Assembly: GCA_013812695.1 (NCBI GenBank)
Contig: JACCSZ010000386.1
Span: 1 to 24,548 of the forward strand
Source of the DNA: Gemmatimonadales bacterium
Lineage (GTDB): Bacteria; Gemmatimonadota; Gemmatimonadetes; Gemmatimonadales; GWC2-71-9
DNA: 24,548 nt
Direction of reading: 5' to 3'
Positions 15,315 to 22,874 of this stretch are shown here, piece by piece. Positions within the stretch are counted from its first letter, which is position 1, and each line of letters starts with the position of its first letter. The translations under genes were made by a program, and so were the position numbers. The notes beneath the pieces are model-generated. The model did not search any database and was not told the origin of the DNA. It worked only from the letters and a program-made list of their open reading frames with translations.

Positions 15315-16178
15315 GTGGTCAAGGTGTCGGGCTTCACCATCGTCAGGAACGCGATCACGCTGGACTTCCCCGTGGAAGCCAGCATCCGTTCGTTGCTGCC
15401 CGTGTGTGACGAAGTAGTCGTGAACGTGGGCCGCTCGGCGGACGCGACGCTCGACCTCGTGCGCTCGATCGGAAGCCCCAAGATCCGCATCATCGAAACC
15501 GAGTGGGACATGTCGAAGCGCAACACCGTGCTCGGCGTCGAGACCCTGCGGACGATGCGGGCGTGCCTCCACCCGTGGGGCATGTACATCCAGGCCGACG
15601 AGGTCCTGCACGAGCGCGGCGCCGAGGCGCTCGCGGCGGCGATCCGCCAGCACGATGGCGATCCACGCGTCGAGGGACTGCTCGTGAGGTATCTTCATTT
15701 CTACGGGGGATTCGACACGGTCGCCACGCACCGGCGGTGGTACCGGCGCGAGGTGCGGGCGGTCCGGCTCGACCCCGCGCTCGACATTCGCCCGTACCAG
15801 GGCGCGCAGGGCTTTCGGGTCGGCCCCGGGCATCGGAAGATTCGCGCGCGCCTGACCGCTGCCGAGATGTTCCACTACGGGTGGGCGCGGCCCGCGCGGG
15901 CGCTCCGGGAAAAGCGGGAGCTGGGCAAGACGATGTATCCGTGGCGGGACGCCAGCGACCGGCAGCCGCTGCTCGCCTGGGTCCCCGGCCTGCAGCGGTT
16001 CCAGGGCTCGCATCCCGCGGTGGCGCGCGCCTGGATCGAGTCGCGCCGCGTGGACCCCGAACGGACCATCGCGCCGCGGCGGTTCCGGTTCCGCTTCCTC
16101 CGATACTACGCCTCAGGGGCGATCGAGCGGCTGACCGGGGTCCGGGTGTTCGAGTTCCGCAATTACAGGCTGGTCTGA
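15315..16178 (+). CDS. GT2-like (GT-A fold) glycosyltransferase
   Basis: The 287-residue protein starts at GTG 15315 with VSGFTIVRNAITLDFPVEASIRSLLPVCDEVVVNVGRS. It continues SADATLDLVRSIGSPKIRIIETEWD and has YIQADEVLHE at about 91-100, where the Asp-Glu pair sits in the place of the metal-binding DxD of GT-A enzymes. This pattern matches a group of GT2-like proteins often annotated simply as glycosyltransferases. The C-terminal half (His/Tyr-rich, FHYGW, then basic) is of unknown role. A more downstream GTG (15324) is possible. Its last 66 bp overlap the 3' end of the convergent CgeB-like gene. It follows the GT4 gene at 40 nt, so the two may share a transcript. Confidence 0.8.
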   Translation: MVKVSGFTIVRNAITLDFPVEASIRSLLPVCDEVVVNVGRSADATLDLVRSIGSPKIRIIETEWDMSKRNTVLGVETLRTMRACLHPWGMYIQADEVLHERGAEALAAAIRQHDGDPRVEGLLVRYLHFYGGFDTVATHRRWYRREVRAVRLDPALDIRPYQGAQGFRVGPGHRKIRARLTAAEMFHYGWARPARALREKRELGKTMYPWRDASDRQPLLAWVPGLQRFQGSHPAVARAWIESRRVDPERTIAPRRFRFRFLRYYASGAIERLTGVRVFEFRNYRLV

Positions 16179-17126
16179 CGCGCCCGCCGGCTCATACGCC
16201 CGCCCGGCCAGGAGCAGCTCGAGGCGCCGCGCATAGGTATGATGTCGGAGGGAGTGCGCTCGCCCCGCGTCGGCGATCCGGCGCCGCTCGTCATGCTGGG
16301 CAAGGTAGTGCCGCGTCTGGTCGGCGGCGTCGGCCGCCGAGCGATACCAGGCGCAATGGCGGCCGCCGACGGCGAGCCACTCGATGTCCTGAACGTACGG
16401 TCCCAGGTAGAATCCGCCGCACCCCAGCACCTTCCACATGCGGTTGGAGGCGGACGCACGTTCGGCGTCCTGTTCCGGATGAGAGTTGGCCCCCAACGAA
16501 ATGGCGGCGGCGCTGATCACCTGGCGCAGCCGCCGCCCGTGGACCGGCCCGCCGGCGACGGGCAGATCGTCGGGTACCCCTGCCCATCCCGGGCCGCGGA
16601 CCTGCAGGTGACTGACCGCGGCTACGGCTCGCAGCACGGCATGGCGGTGGGCGTACTGCCCCGAGCCGACGAAGCTGGCGTCGCAACGGAACGCCGGGTC
16701 CACGGCGGATACCGGAAAGTCCCGCGTCGGGTCGACGGCTTGCGGCAGGAACTGCACGTGCGGAACGCCGGCGGCCCGATAGCGCTCCACCTGCCCGAGG
16801 TACGTGGTGTACATGCGCTCGGCCACGAGGGCGAGAGCGGGGGGCCTGGGCTGGAGATCGAAGTACCAGAAGGCCGCGCCGCGTCCCCGCAGGAGGGAAC
16901 GGATCGTTCGCTCGCCGGCGAGGATCGCGTGGCGGGTCAGGAGCACGAAGTCGGGCTCGAACGCGTCGGCCAGGTACCGGATCGCCCTGGGGGCGAGCGG
17001 TCCGGCGCCGCGCGACCAGCCCACCACATTCACCAGCCGGCACGCGTGCCCCAACTCGCGCACGGCTCGCACGATCGAGGCTTCGGTCTTATGCGCCCCA
17101 CCCGCTCCGAGCACGACCACTCGCAT
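16113..17126 (-). CDS. CgeB-like glycosyltransferase, second copy, opposite strand
   Basis: The 337-residue protein has the CgeB-type layout: MRVVVLGAGGAHKTEASIVRAV, AFWYFDLQPRP near 85-95, LPQAVDPTRDFP, CDASFVGSGQYAHRHAVL near 148-165, RGPGW, and ASNRMWKVLGCGGFYLGPYVQD near 226-247, ending in the helix RLELLLAGR. It is related in plan to the gene at 13020 but clearly divergent, so not a recent duplication. It starts at ATG 17126, 6 nt after a TATACT box, and is the only glycosyltransferase on the minus strand between 13020 and 20125. Its C-terminal tail (about 22 residues) is encoded antisense to the end of the GT2-like gene. Donor and acceptor are unknown. Confidence 0.8.
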   Translation of the reverse strand: MRVVVLGAGGAHKTEASIVRAVRELGHACRLVNVVGWSRGAGPLAPRAIRYLADAFEPDFVLLTRHAILAGERTIRSLLRGRGAAFWYFDLQPRPPALALVAERMYTTYLGQVERYRAAGVPHVQFLPQAVDPTRDFPVSAVDPAFRCDASFVGSGQYAHRHAVLRAVAAVSHLQVRGPGWAGVPDDLPVAGGPVHGRRLRQVISAAAISLGANSHPEQDAERASASNRMWKVLGCGGFYLGPYVQDIEWLAVGGRHCAWYRSAADAADQTRHYLAQHDERRRIADAGRAHSLRHHTYARRLELLLAGRAYEPAGASDQPVIAELEHPDPGQPLDRP

Positions 17127-17132
17127 GCGCCA

Positions 17133-17140
17133 AGTATAAC
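17133..17140. promoter_or_regulatory. Overlapping back-to-back -10 boxes of two leaderless promoters
   Basis: On the plus strand TATAAC (17135-17140) ends 6 nt before ATG 17147. On the minus strand TATACT (17138-17133) ends 6 nt before ATG 17126. The two hexamers share 4 bp. Neither has a good -35 box, and any -35 element must lie inside the opposite coding sequence. The gap between the two genes is only 20 bp. Confidence 0.6.
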
Positions 17141-17146
17141 GAGCCG

Positions 17147-18247
17147 ATGCGCGTCGCTCTCCTGACGTCGGCGAACGGCTGGCGCGGCTCGGGCGCGAGC
17201 TACGCGAAGCTCGCCCGCGGACTCCGCGACCGGGGGCACGTGGCCCACCTGGTGACAGCCGCGTCCAAGCTCACGGACCGACTCCGCGAGGAAGGGCTCG
17301 AGGTGACGCAGATCCCCGGGCGGAACACGGGACCGCGCGAAGTGTGGGCGCTCCGCCGGGCGCTCCGGTCGATCGGGGCCCAGGCCATCGTGGCCGACAC
17401 CCCCCGCGACGTCCGGTTGTCGCGCTACGCCACGCTCCTGCACCGGGCGCGGATCGTCTACCGCTACAACCTCAACTACCGGCAGCCCCGCACCCACCTG
17501 ATGGACCGGGTGTACGTGAGCGGGGTGTCGGCCTGTGTCTACCAGTCGCGCTACATCCAGAACGACGCCGTGAAGCACGCGGCCTGGATGTCGCGGATCC
17601 CCGCCTACCATGTCCCGAACGGCTACGACACCGCGCGCTACGCGCCGCGCCCCGACGCGGCGCGCGCCTTTCGCGAGCGCTACGGGATCGCGCCCTCGGC
17701 GCGGGTCGTGCTCAGCGCGGCCAAGCTGACGCGCAACAAGGGGCACGACATCGCCATCGCCGCGCTCAACCGGGCCCGGCACGGCGGGCTCGATCTCGTG
17801 TACGTGGTGTGCGGGGACGGCCAGCTCGAGGGCGAGCTGGTCTCCATCGCCCGGCGCTGCGGGCTGCCCTCGGTGTTCACCGGCCTGCTCGGGACCCGCG
17901 ACATGATCGCCGCCTACAGCGCGGCGGATCTCGTCGTGCACCCGTCGCTGCAGGAAATCTTCCCGAACGCCGTGGGCGAGGCGATGGCGTGCGCCTGCCC
18001 GGTGATCGCCGCCGATGCCGGCGGGACCGGCGAGCTGCTGGGCCGCGACGGCACGACCGGCGTGCTCGTGCCGCCCGCTGACGTCGACGCGCTGGCCGGA
18101 GCGGTGGCCGCGGTGTTCGCCGAGTCGGGCCGGCTCCGCGCGCTCGGCGCTGCCGCGCGGCGGCGCATCGAGGAGCAGTTTCCGGTCTCGCGCATGGTCG
18201 ACGGCTACGAGCGGGCCCTCGCGGAGGTGTTCGCCGGGGGTAGTTGA
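17147..18247 (+). CDS. Glycosyltransferase family 4
   Basis: The 366-residue protein begins MRVALLTSANGWRGSGASYAKLARGL, a GT4 N-terminal domain, with HVPNGYDTARYAP at about 155-167, LSAAKLTRNKGHDIAIAAL in the second Rossmann half, and the EX7E motif E270/E278 in SLQEIFPNAVGEAMACACPVIAADAGGTGELLG. Length and motifs are normal for a complete enzyme using a nucleotide-sugar donor. It starts from the bidirectional promoter and is followed 37 nt later by another GT4 gene, so the two could lie on one transcript, although the second has its own -10-like box. Specific sugar and linkage cannot be inferred. Confidence 0.9.
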   Translation: MRVALLTSANGWRGSGASYAKLARGLRDRGHVAHLVTAASKLTDRLREEGLEVTQIPGRNTGPREVWALRRALRSIGAQAIVADTPRDVRLSRYATLLHRARIVYRYNLNYRQPRTHLMDRVYVSGVSACVYQSRYIQNDAVKHAAWMSRIPAYHVPNGYDTARYAPRPDAARAFRERYGIAPSARVVLSAAKLTRNKGHDIAIAALNRARHGGLDLVYVVCGDGQLEGELVSIARRCGLPSVFTGLLGTRDMIAAYSAADLVVHPSLQEIFPNAVGEAMACACPVIAADAGGTGELLGRDGTTGVLVPPADVDALAGAVAAVFAESGRLRALGAAARRRIEEQFPVSRMVDGYERALAEVFAGGS

Positions 18248-18273
18248 GGTCCGCGCCGCGGTCATTCCTGGGC

Positions 18274-18279
18274 TAGATT
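18274..18279 (+). promoter_or_regulatory. Possible -10 box before the third GT4 gene
   Basis: TAGATT ends 5 nt before ATG 18285, the same arrangement as at other starts here, but no -35 hexamer at normal spacing is visible. Confidence 0.35.
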
Positions 18280-18284
18280 AGGGC

Positions 18285-19478
18285 ATGGCCACCCACCTGC
18301 TGCTCACGTACGATTTTCCGCCGATTGGCGGAGGAATCGCACGCTGGATGGCGGAGCTCGCCAAGCGGTATCCGGCGGGCTCGCTGGTCGTCTCGACCGG
18401 CCAGCACGGCGAGGCGTCCGAGGTGGATGCGGGCTTCCCGAACCGGATCGATCGCCTGGCGATCCCGTCGCGCCGGCTCCGGACGATCCACGGCATCCTG
18501 CTCTGGTCGCGCCGCGTCGCGGTGCTGGCCCGGTCGATCGACGTCGAGTTCATCTGGTGCGGAAACATCAAGCCGGCCGCCTACCCGGCCAAATGGACGA
18601 TGGAGCGCACCGGCACCCCGTTCGGGATTCTGCTCCACGGGGGCGACCTGCTGATCCTGCAGCACCAGGTGCACCAGTCCACGGTCAAGCGGAAGACGGC
18701 GGCGGCGCTCCTCGGCTCCGCGGCCGTGCTGGTGGCCAACAGCGACTGGACCCGCGACTGTTGCCTCACGCTCCTCAGCGAGCTCGACCTCGACGCGCCG
18801 CCCGACCTGGTGCGGGTCGTGCCGCTCGGGGCGGACCCCGAGCGCTTCCGGCCCGGCCTCGACACGCGCGACGTGCGGGCGCGCTACGATTTGGGCGCGG
18901 GCCGCTGGCTGCTCACCGTCGCGCGCCTCACCCGCCACAAAGGAATCGATACCGCGTTGCGGGCGCTGTCGGGCCTCCTCCCCCGGCATCCCGACCTCCG
19001 GTACGCGGTGGTGGGGGCCGGCGAGGAGCAGCACGCGCTCAAGGCCGAGGCGCAGGCGCTCGGGGTGACCGACCGGGTGCGCTTCCTCGCCGATGTGCCC
19101 GACCGCGATCTTCCCGCGCTCTACAACGTCGCGGAGATCTACCTCGGCGTCTCCCGGGTCATGGAGCAGCGGGTGGAAGGGTTCGGCATCTCGCTGGCGG
19201 AAGCGTCGGCGTGCGGCGTGCCGATCATCGCCGGCCGGAGCGGAGGCATTCCCGCCGCCGTGCGTGACGGCGAAACCGGGCTGCTCGTCGATGCCGATCG
19301 GATGGACGCCGTGGTCGAGGCCATCGAGAGGCTGCTCGCCGATGCCGCGCTGCGTGCGCGGTTGGGCGCGGCTGGCCGCCTGGCGGTCGAGCGCCACTAC
19401 AACTGGGATCGCGTCACGGCGGACCTCGTGCGCATCGGCCGCGAGCTCGGGACGGCCGCCAGGCAGGTCAGCGGCTGA
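18285..19478 (+). CDS. Glycosyltransferase family 4
   Basis: The 397-residue protein begins MATHLLLTYDFPPIGGGIARWMAELAK, a typical GT4 start. It shows FGILLHGGDLL near 113-123, VVPLGADPERFRPG at about 178-191, LLTVARLTRHKGIDTALRAL from 209, and the EX7E motif E298/E306 in RVEGFGISLAEASACGVPIIAGRSGGIPAAV, then ETGLLVD. All hallmarks of a functional retaining GT-B enzyme are there. Its stop overlaps the start of the methyltransferase by one base (TGATG), so the two are coupled and may act on the same glycan. An enzyme of the mannosyl- or glucosyltransferase type is plausible but unproven. Confidence 0.92.
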   Translation: MATHLLLTYDFPPIGGGIARWMAELAKRYPAGSLVVSTGQHGEASEVDAGFPNRIDRLAIPSRRLRTIHGILLWSRRVAVLARSIDVEFIWCGNIKPAAYPAKWTMERTGTPFGILLHGGDLLILQHQVHQSTVKRKTAAALLGSAAVLVANSDWTRDCCLTLLSELDLDAPPDLVRVVPLGADPERFRPGLDTRDVRARYDLGAGRWLLTVARLTRHKGIDTALRALSGLLPRHPDLRYAVVGAGEEQHALKAEAQALGVTDRVRFLADVPDRDLPALYNVAEIYLGVSRVMEQRVEGFGISLAEASACGVPIIAGRSGGIPAAVRDGETGLLVDADRMDAVVEAIERLLADAALRARLGAAGRLAVERHYNWDRVTADLVRIGRELGTAARQVSG

Positions 19479-20125
19479 TGGCCGCGATGCGTACCGCCGG
19501 GGCGGTCGAGGAGTACGATCGTCATTATCAGGAGTGGGTGGAGCGGCAGGGCCCGCGCGCCCTCGACCTGGACTGGCGGATGACGCACCTCCTTTGGCGG
19601 CATCGCGCGCTCCTGCGGCGGTATTCGCCCGAGGGGCGCCGCGTGCTCGACTTCGGGTGCATGGACGGCATCTTCACGCTCAAGCTTCAGGGGCTTGGAG
19701 GGGAAGCCGTTGGCTACGACATCTCCCCCGCGGCCATCGCGCAGGCCAAGCGGTTTCGGGGCCCGGCCGCGCGGCCGGTGTTCACGACGGTTCCGCCGGG
19801 GCCCGGGCAGTTCGACCGGATCTACTGCCAGGAGGTGCTCGAGCACGTCGTCGATGATGTCGGGCTGGTCGGCGAGCTGGTGAGCTATCTCGCGTCGGGT
19901 GGATCGGTGGTGGGCACGACGCCGGTGGGTGAGAACTTCTGGGACCCGGACCACAAGCGGTCCTACGACGAGGCGCTGCTCAAGCGTGCCCTGGCCCCGT
20001 GGGGCCGAGTGCGGCTGCACCGCTACTACCGCAGCCCGCTCCGCAACTTCGTACCGGTCCGGCAGCGCGGGGCCGCGGTGTTCATCTTCGAGGTTACGCC
20101 GCCGTCTCCTCCGGGCGCACGCTGA
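19478..20125 (+). CDS. SAM-dependent methyltransferase (class I)
   Basis: The 215-residue protein carries motif I RRVLDFGCMDGIFTLKL at about 55-70, the acidic D81 after VGY that should bind the SAM ribose, and the motif FDRIYCQEVLEHV near 112-124 found in UbiE/UbiG-like methyltransferases. The third residue of the usual GCGxG is Met here (GCMDG), a small deviation. It overlaps the preceding GT4 gene by one base, so methylation of a sugar or lipid carrier made by that enzyme is a reasonable guess. Its last 32 bp overlap the convergent patatin-ferredoxin gene. Substrate is unknown. Confidence 0.88.
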   Translation: MAAMRTAGAVEEYDRHYQEWVERQGPRALDLDWRMTHLLWRHRALLRRYSPEGRRVLDFGCMDGIFTLKLQGLGGEAVGYDISPAAIAQAKRFRGPAARPVFTTVPPGPGQFDRIYCQEVLEHVVDDVGLVGELVSYLASGGSVVGTTPVGENFWDPDHKRSYDEALLKRALAPWGRVRLHRYYRSPLRNFVPVRQRGAAVFIFEVTPPSPPGAR

Positions 20126-21155
20126 TCGCGTCGGTCGGGCAGTTGAGCACGTAGGCGCCCTGCACGGGCGACCAGGTCTGCACCGGCGTCATCACCTCCG
20201 CTTTTCCGCGCGCGTCGAGCCGGAAGACCTTGGGCGCCTGGACCACGCAGGTGCCGCATCCCACGCAGCGTCCTTCGTCGATCAGCACGCGCAGGCGGCG
20301 CGTCGGATGCATCCCGCGCGCGATCGCGTGGAGCTGCCCGTCGAGCTGGTCGAGCGTCTGGGCCGTCGCCCGGTACCCGGCGTCGATGAGCTCGGGCGTC
20401 TTGTCGAACTCGAACATCGAGATGTGCTCGACCTTGGGCTGGATCAGGACCAGCGGCGGTCCGTTCCAATCACGGAGCTGCCCCTCGATCTGCGTCTGCA
20501 TGACGATCTCGAGTCCGCGGATGTAGGTGGCCGCGAATCCCTCGGTCTCGTGGGCATGCCGGCGGATGCTGGTCGCGGCGACGTTGACGGCGACGATCGG
20601 GCCCGATCCCAGCGAGGCCGCGAGCCGCACCGGCAGATTCTCGACGACGGCGCCGTCCACGTACGCGCGCCCGCCGATCACCCGGGGCGGAAAGATCCCG
20701 GGGAGCGCGCACGAGGCGGCCACGGCGTCAGCCACGCGCGCGTCGAGCAGGCCCGGCAGGCCCCACATCACCTGCATGCCCGAATTGAGATCGGTGGTAT
20801 TGACCAGGAGCCGGCGCTTGAGACTGCGGAAGGTGACATCCCCCACGAGGCTCGCGACCAGCAGTTCGAGTGGCTCACGGCGGTAGAGCGCCGGCGCCAT
20901 CAGCCGCCGGAAGGCCACGTCGGCCCGGGCCACCTGGAAGACGTCACGCCGCCGGACCTGCAGCGCGCGCGCTTCCATCTGCTGCGGCGTCGCCTCCGCG
21001 GCCCAGGCCGCCCCGATCAGGGACCCGATGCTCGACCCCACCACCAGGCTCGGCACGAGGCCGCGCTCCTCGAGCGCGCGGAACACGCCGATGTGGGCGA
21101 GCCCCTTGAGGCCGCCGCCACTGAGTACGAGGGTGAAGGGTCGGTCCGGGGTCAC
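20094..21155 (-). CDS. Patatin-like hydrolase fused to a C-terminal mono-cluster ferredoxin domain
   Basis: From GTG 21155 the protein is 353 residues; an in-frame TTG at 21209 would add 18. The N-terminal patatin domain (about 7-245) has the oxyanion glycine loop SGGGLKG at 12-18, the nucleophile elbow GSSIG with S42, and DGA with D167, giving the Ser-Asp dyad of patatin lipases, which hydrolyse acyl esters of lipids. After a helical linker the last 65 residues read RVLIDEGRCVGCGTC, then PKVFRLDARGKAEVM, then NCPTDAIS. C297, C300, C303 and C339 match the four ligands of a single [4Fe-4S] ferredoxin. Both domains sit in one open frame without a shift. Probably cytoplasmic or peripheral to the membrane, with no signal peptide. 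Confidence 0.9.
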   Translation of the reverse strand: MTPDRPFTLVLSGGGLKGLAHIGVFRALEERGLVPSLVVGSSIGSLIGAAWAAEATPQQMEARALQVRRRDVFQVARADVAFRRLMAPALYRREPLELLVASLVGDVTFRSLKRRLLVNTTDLNSGMQVMWGLPGLLDARVADAVAASCALPGIFPPRVIGGRAYVDGAVVENLPVRLAASLGSGPIVAVNVAATSIRRHAHETEGFAATYIRGLEIVMQTQIEGQLRDWNGPPLVLIQPKVEHISMFEFDKTPELIDAGYRATAQTLDQLDGQLHAIARGMHPTRRLRVLIDEGRCVGCGTCVVQAPKVFRLDARGKAEVMTPVQTWSPVQGAYVLNCPTDAISVRPEETAA

Positions 21156-21296
21156 TCGCTTGCCCGGGTAGAGGTGGCTTGCGTAACCTTCCCGCCGGGG
21201 AATTTGCAAGAATCATGCGCCGCTCGCCCTCGGGATCAACGGTGCAACGGTGTGCGCGGTACCACCCCGCTGGATTACCCCCCGCAGGGGACAACG

Positions 21297-21661
21297 ATGG
21301 CTCCAAGCCTGCTGCAGCAGCGCCTGCGCCGCGACCGGATCGGCCTGTTCGGCCTGGCACTCGTAGTGCTGGTCATCGCGGCGGCCGTCCTGGCCCCAGG
21401 GCTCGCGCCGTCGGACCCGCTCAGGGGTGACTTGCGGCACGCGGCGGTCTTCGTCGTCATCGGCGTGGTCGGCTGGGCCGGGATTTCTCGACTGGTGCGG
21501 ATCCAGGTTCTGGTGCTCAAGCGGGCGGAGTTCGTGGTGGCCGCGCGGGGGGTCGGCGCGCTCGAGCGCCGTGTCCTCCCGCGACACCTGCGGCCCGTGT
21601 TCGGACGCAAGTCATCAGCGCGGCCACCCTCCGTATCGCCGGCTCGATCAGGGCGGAGGCC
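21297..21661 (+). pseudogene. Decayed DppC/OppC-type peptide ABC transporter permease
   Basis: The ATG at 21297 has GGGGA about 7 nt upstream and starts a protein much like the N-terminus of DppC/OppC permeases: RLRRDRIGLFGLALVVLVIA, then LAPGLAPSDP. It then jumps directly to VVIGVVGWAGISRLVRIQVL and a worn EAA loop (EFVVAARGVGALERRVLPRHLRPV), missing about 120 residues of the normal transmembrane core. Near 21597-21611 the frame shifts; the other frame continues as VISAATLRIAGSIRAEA, the usual next segment. Similarity stops at about 21661, where the aminotransferase gene begins. An internal deletion, a frameshift and a lost C-terminus make this a remnant. The formal ORF runs on to 21683. No partner transporter genes are nearby. 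Confidence 0.8.
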
Positions 21662-21672
21662 CAGGCTCCACG

Positions 21673-22866
21673 ATGTCCGCTGAGCCGGCCTCGCTGCCGC
21701 AGCCGCCCGCCGTGGACGCCGGGACGTTCGACGTGGCCTCGCTTCGGCGCGCGGAGTTCCCGTGGGCCGACGAGACCACCTACCTCAACCACGCCAGCAT
21801 CGGTCCGATACCTGAGCGCACGCGGCTCGCGCTCGACGCGTTCAACCGGCGGCGCGCCACTCCATTTCGCCTCCCCGACCGCGACCTCTTCGGCACGTTG
21901 GCCGACTCGCGGCGGCTGATCGCCGAGCTCCTCTCGGCGACACCCGCCGAGATCGCGCTCACCGTGAACACGAGCTTCGGGCTCGGCATCGCCGCGCGAG
22001 CGCTCCCGCTCCGTTCGGGCGACGTGGTGCTGGTGAGCGACCGCGAGTTCCCGGCCAACGTTTACCCGTGGATTCGCCTGCGCGAGAAAGGGGTGGACGT
22101 CGAACTGGTGCCGACCACCGACGCTGGGTGGCCGGACGAGCCACGGATCATGGAACGGCTCGCGGACCCGCGGGTTCGTGCGCTGGCGGTGTCGCTGGTG
22201 CAGTTCAGCAATGGCTACCGGGTCGATCTCGGTGCGCTCAGCGCTGCCACGCGGCAGAGCGGCGCGTTTCTGATCGTCGACGCGATTCAGGGCGTCGGCC
22301 AGACGCCGGTGGATCTCCGGCGGACGCCCGTGGACATCCTGGCCTGTGGAGGGCAGAAGTGGCTGCTCTCGCCCTGGGGGTCGGGATTCGTCTACGTGCG
22401 TCGGGAGCTGATCCCGGCCTTGCGTCCGCCGGTCACCGGATGGATGGCGTTCGAGGGGACGGACGACCTGACCCGGCTGACGACCTACGACGACACCCTC
22501 CGGCTCGACGCGAGGCGCTTCGAGCTGATGACCTTGCCGTACCAGGACTTCGCGGGGATGAACGCGTCCCTCGGCCTGGTGCTGGAGTTGGGGGTCGACC
22601 GGATTCAGGCGCACCTCCGCCGCCTGCACGTGCCGGTGCTGGCGTGGGCCGAGCGCACGGGCGCTCGGCTCGCCTCACCGCTCGGCGCGCGCGGATCGGG
22701 CATTCTCTGCCTGGTCCCCGGCGAAGTCGGTGAGGCCTTCCGGCGCCTCAAGGCCGCGCGCGTCATCTGCAGTCTGCGCGAGGGTGCGATCCGCCTGAGT
22801 CCGCACGCGTACAACACCGTCGAGGAGCTGGAGCGGGTCGTGACGGTGCTGGACGGGCGCGCATAG
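21673..22866 (+). CDS. Class V aminotransferase-fold PLP enzyme
   Basis: The 397-residue protein has the class V pattern: TTYLNHASIGPIPERTR near the N-terminus (35-51), EIALTVNTSFGLGIAARAL at 93-111, VQFSNGYRVDL near 176-186, DAIQGVGQTPVD with D203 that should contact the PLP ring nitrogen, and CGGQKWLLSPWGSGFVYV with Schiff-base K229. Relatives include cysteine desulfurases, isopenicillin N epimerases and kynureninases. I see no cysteine loop typical of cysteine desulfurases in its C-terminal part, so a sulfur role is unlikely; transamination or epimerisation is possible. The ATG begins just after the permease remnant, with no clear ribosome binding site. Specific substrate unknown. Confidence 0.85.
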   Translation: MSAEPASLPQPPAVDAGTFDVASLRRAEFPWADETTYLNHASIGPIPERTRLALDAFNRRRATPFRLPDRDLFGTLADSRRLIAELLSATPAEIALTVNTSFGLGIAARALPLRSGDVVLVSDREFPANVYPWIRLREKGVDVELVPTTDAGWPDEPRIMERLADPRVRALAVSLVQFSNGYRVDLGALSAATRQSGAFLIVDAIQGVGQTPVDLRRTPVDILACGGQKWLLSPWGSGFVYVRRELIPALRPPVTGWMAFEGTDDLTRLTTYDDTLRLDARRFELMTLPYQDFAGMNASLGLVLELGVDRIQAHLRRLHVPVLAWAERTGARLASPLGARGSGILCLVPGEVGEAFRRLKAARVICSLREGAIRLSPHAYNTVEELERVVTVLDGRA

Positions 22867-22874
22867 CGGGCTCC

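Noticed and set aside
19899..21290. Long plus-strand frame running antisense to the patatin-ferredoxin gene into the permease remnant
   Set aside because: Only the part after ATG 21297 resembles a protein family; the upstream part is a shadow of the minus-strand gene.
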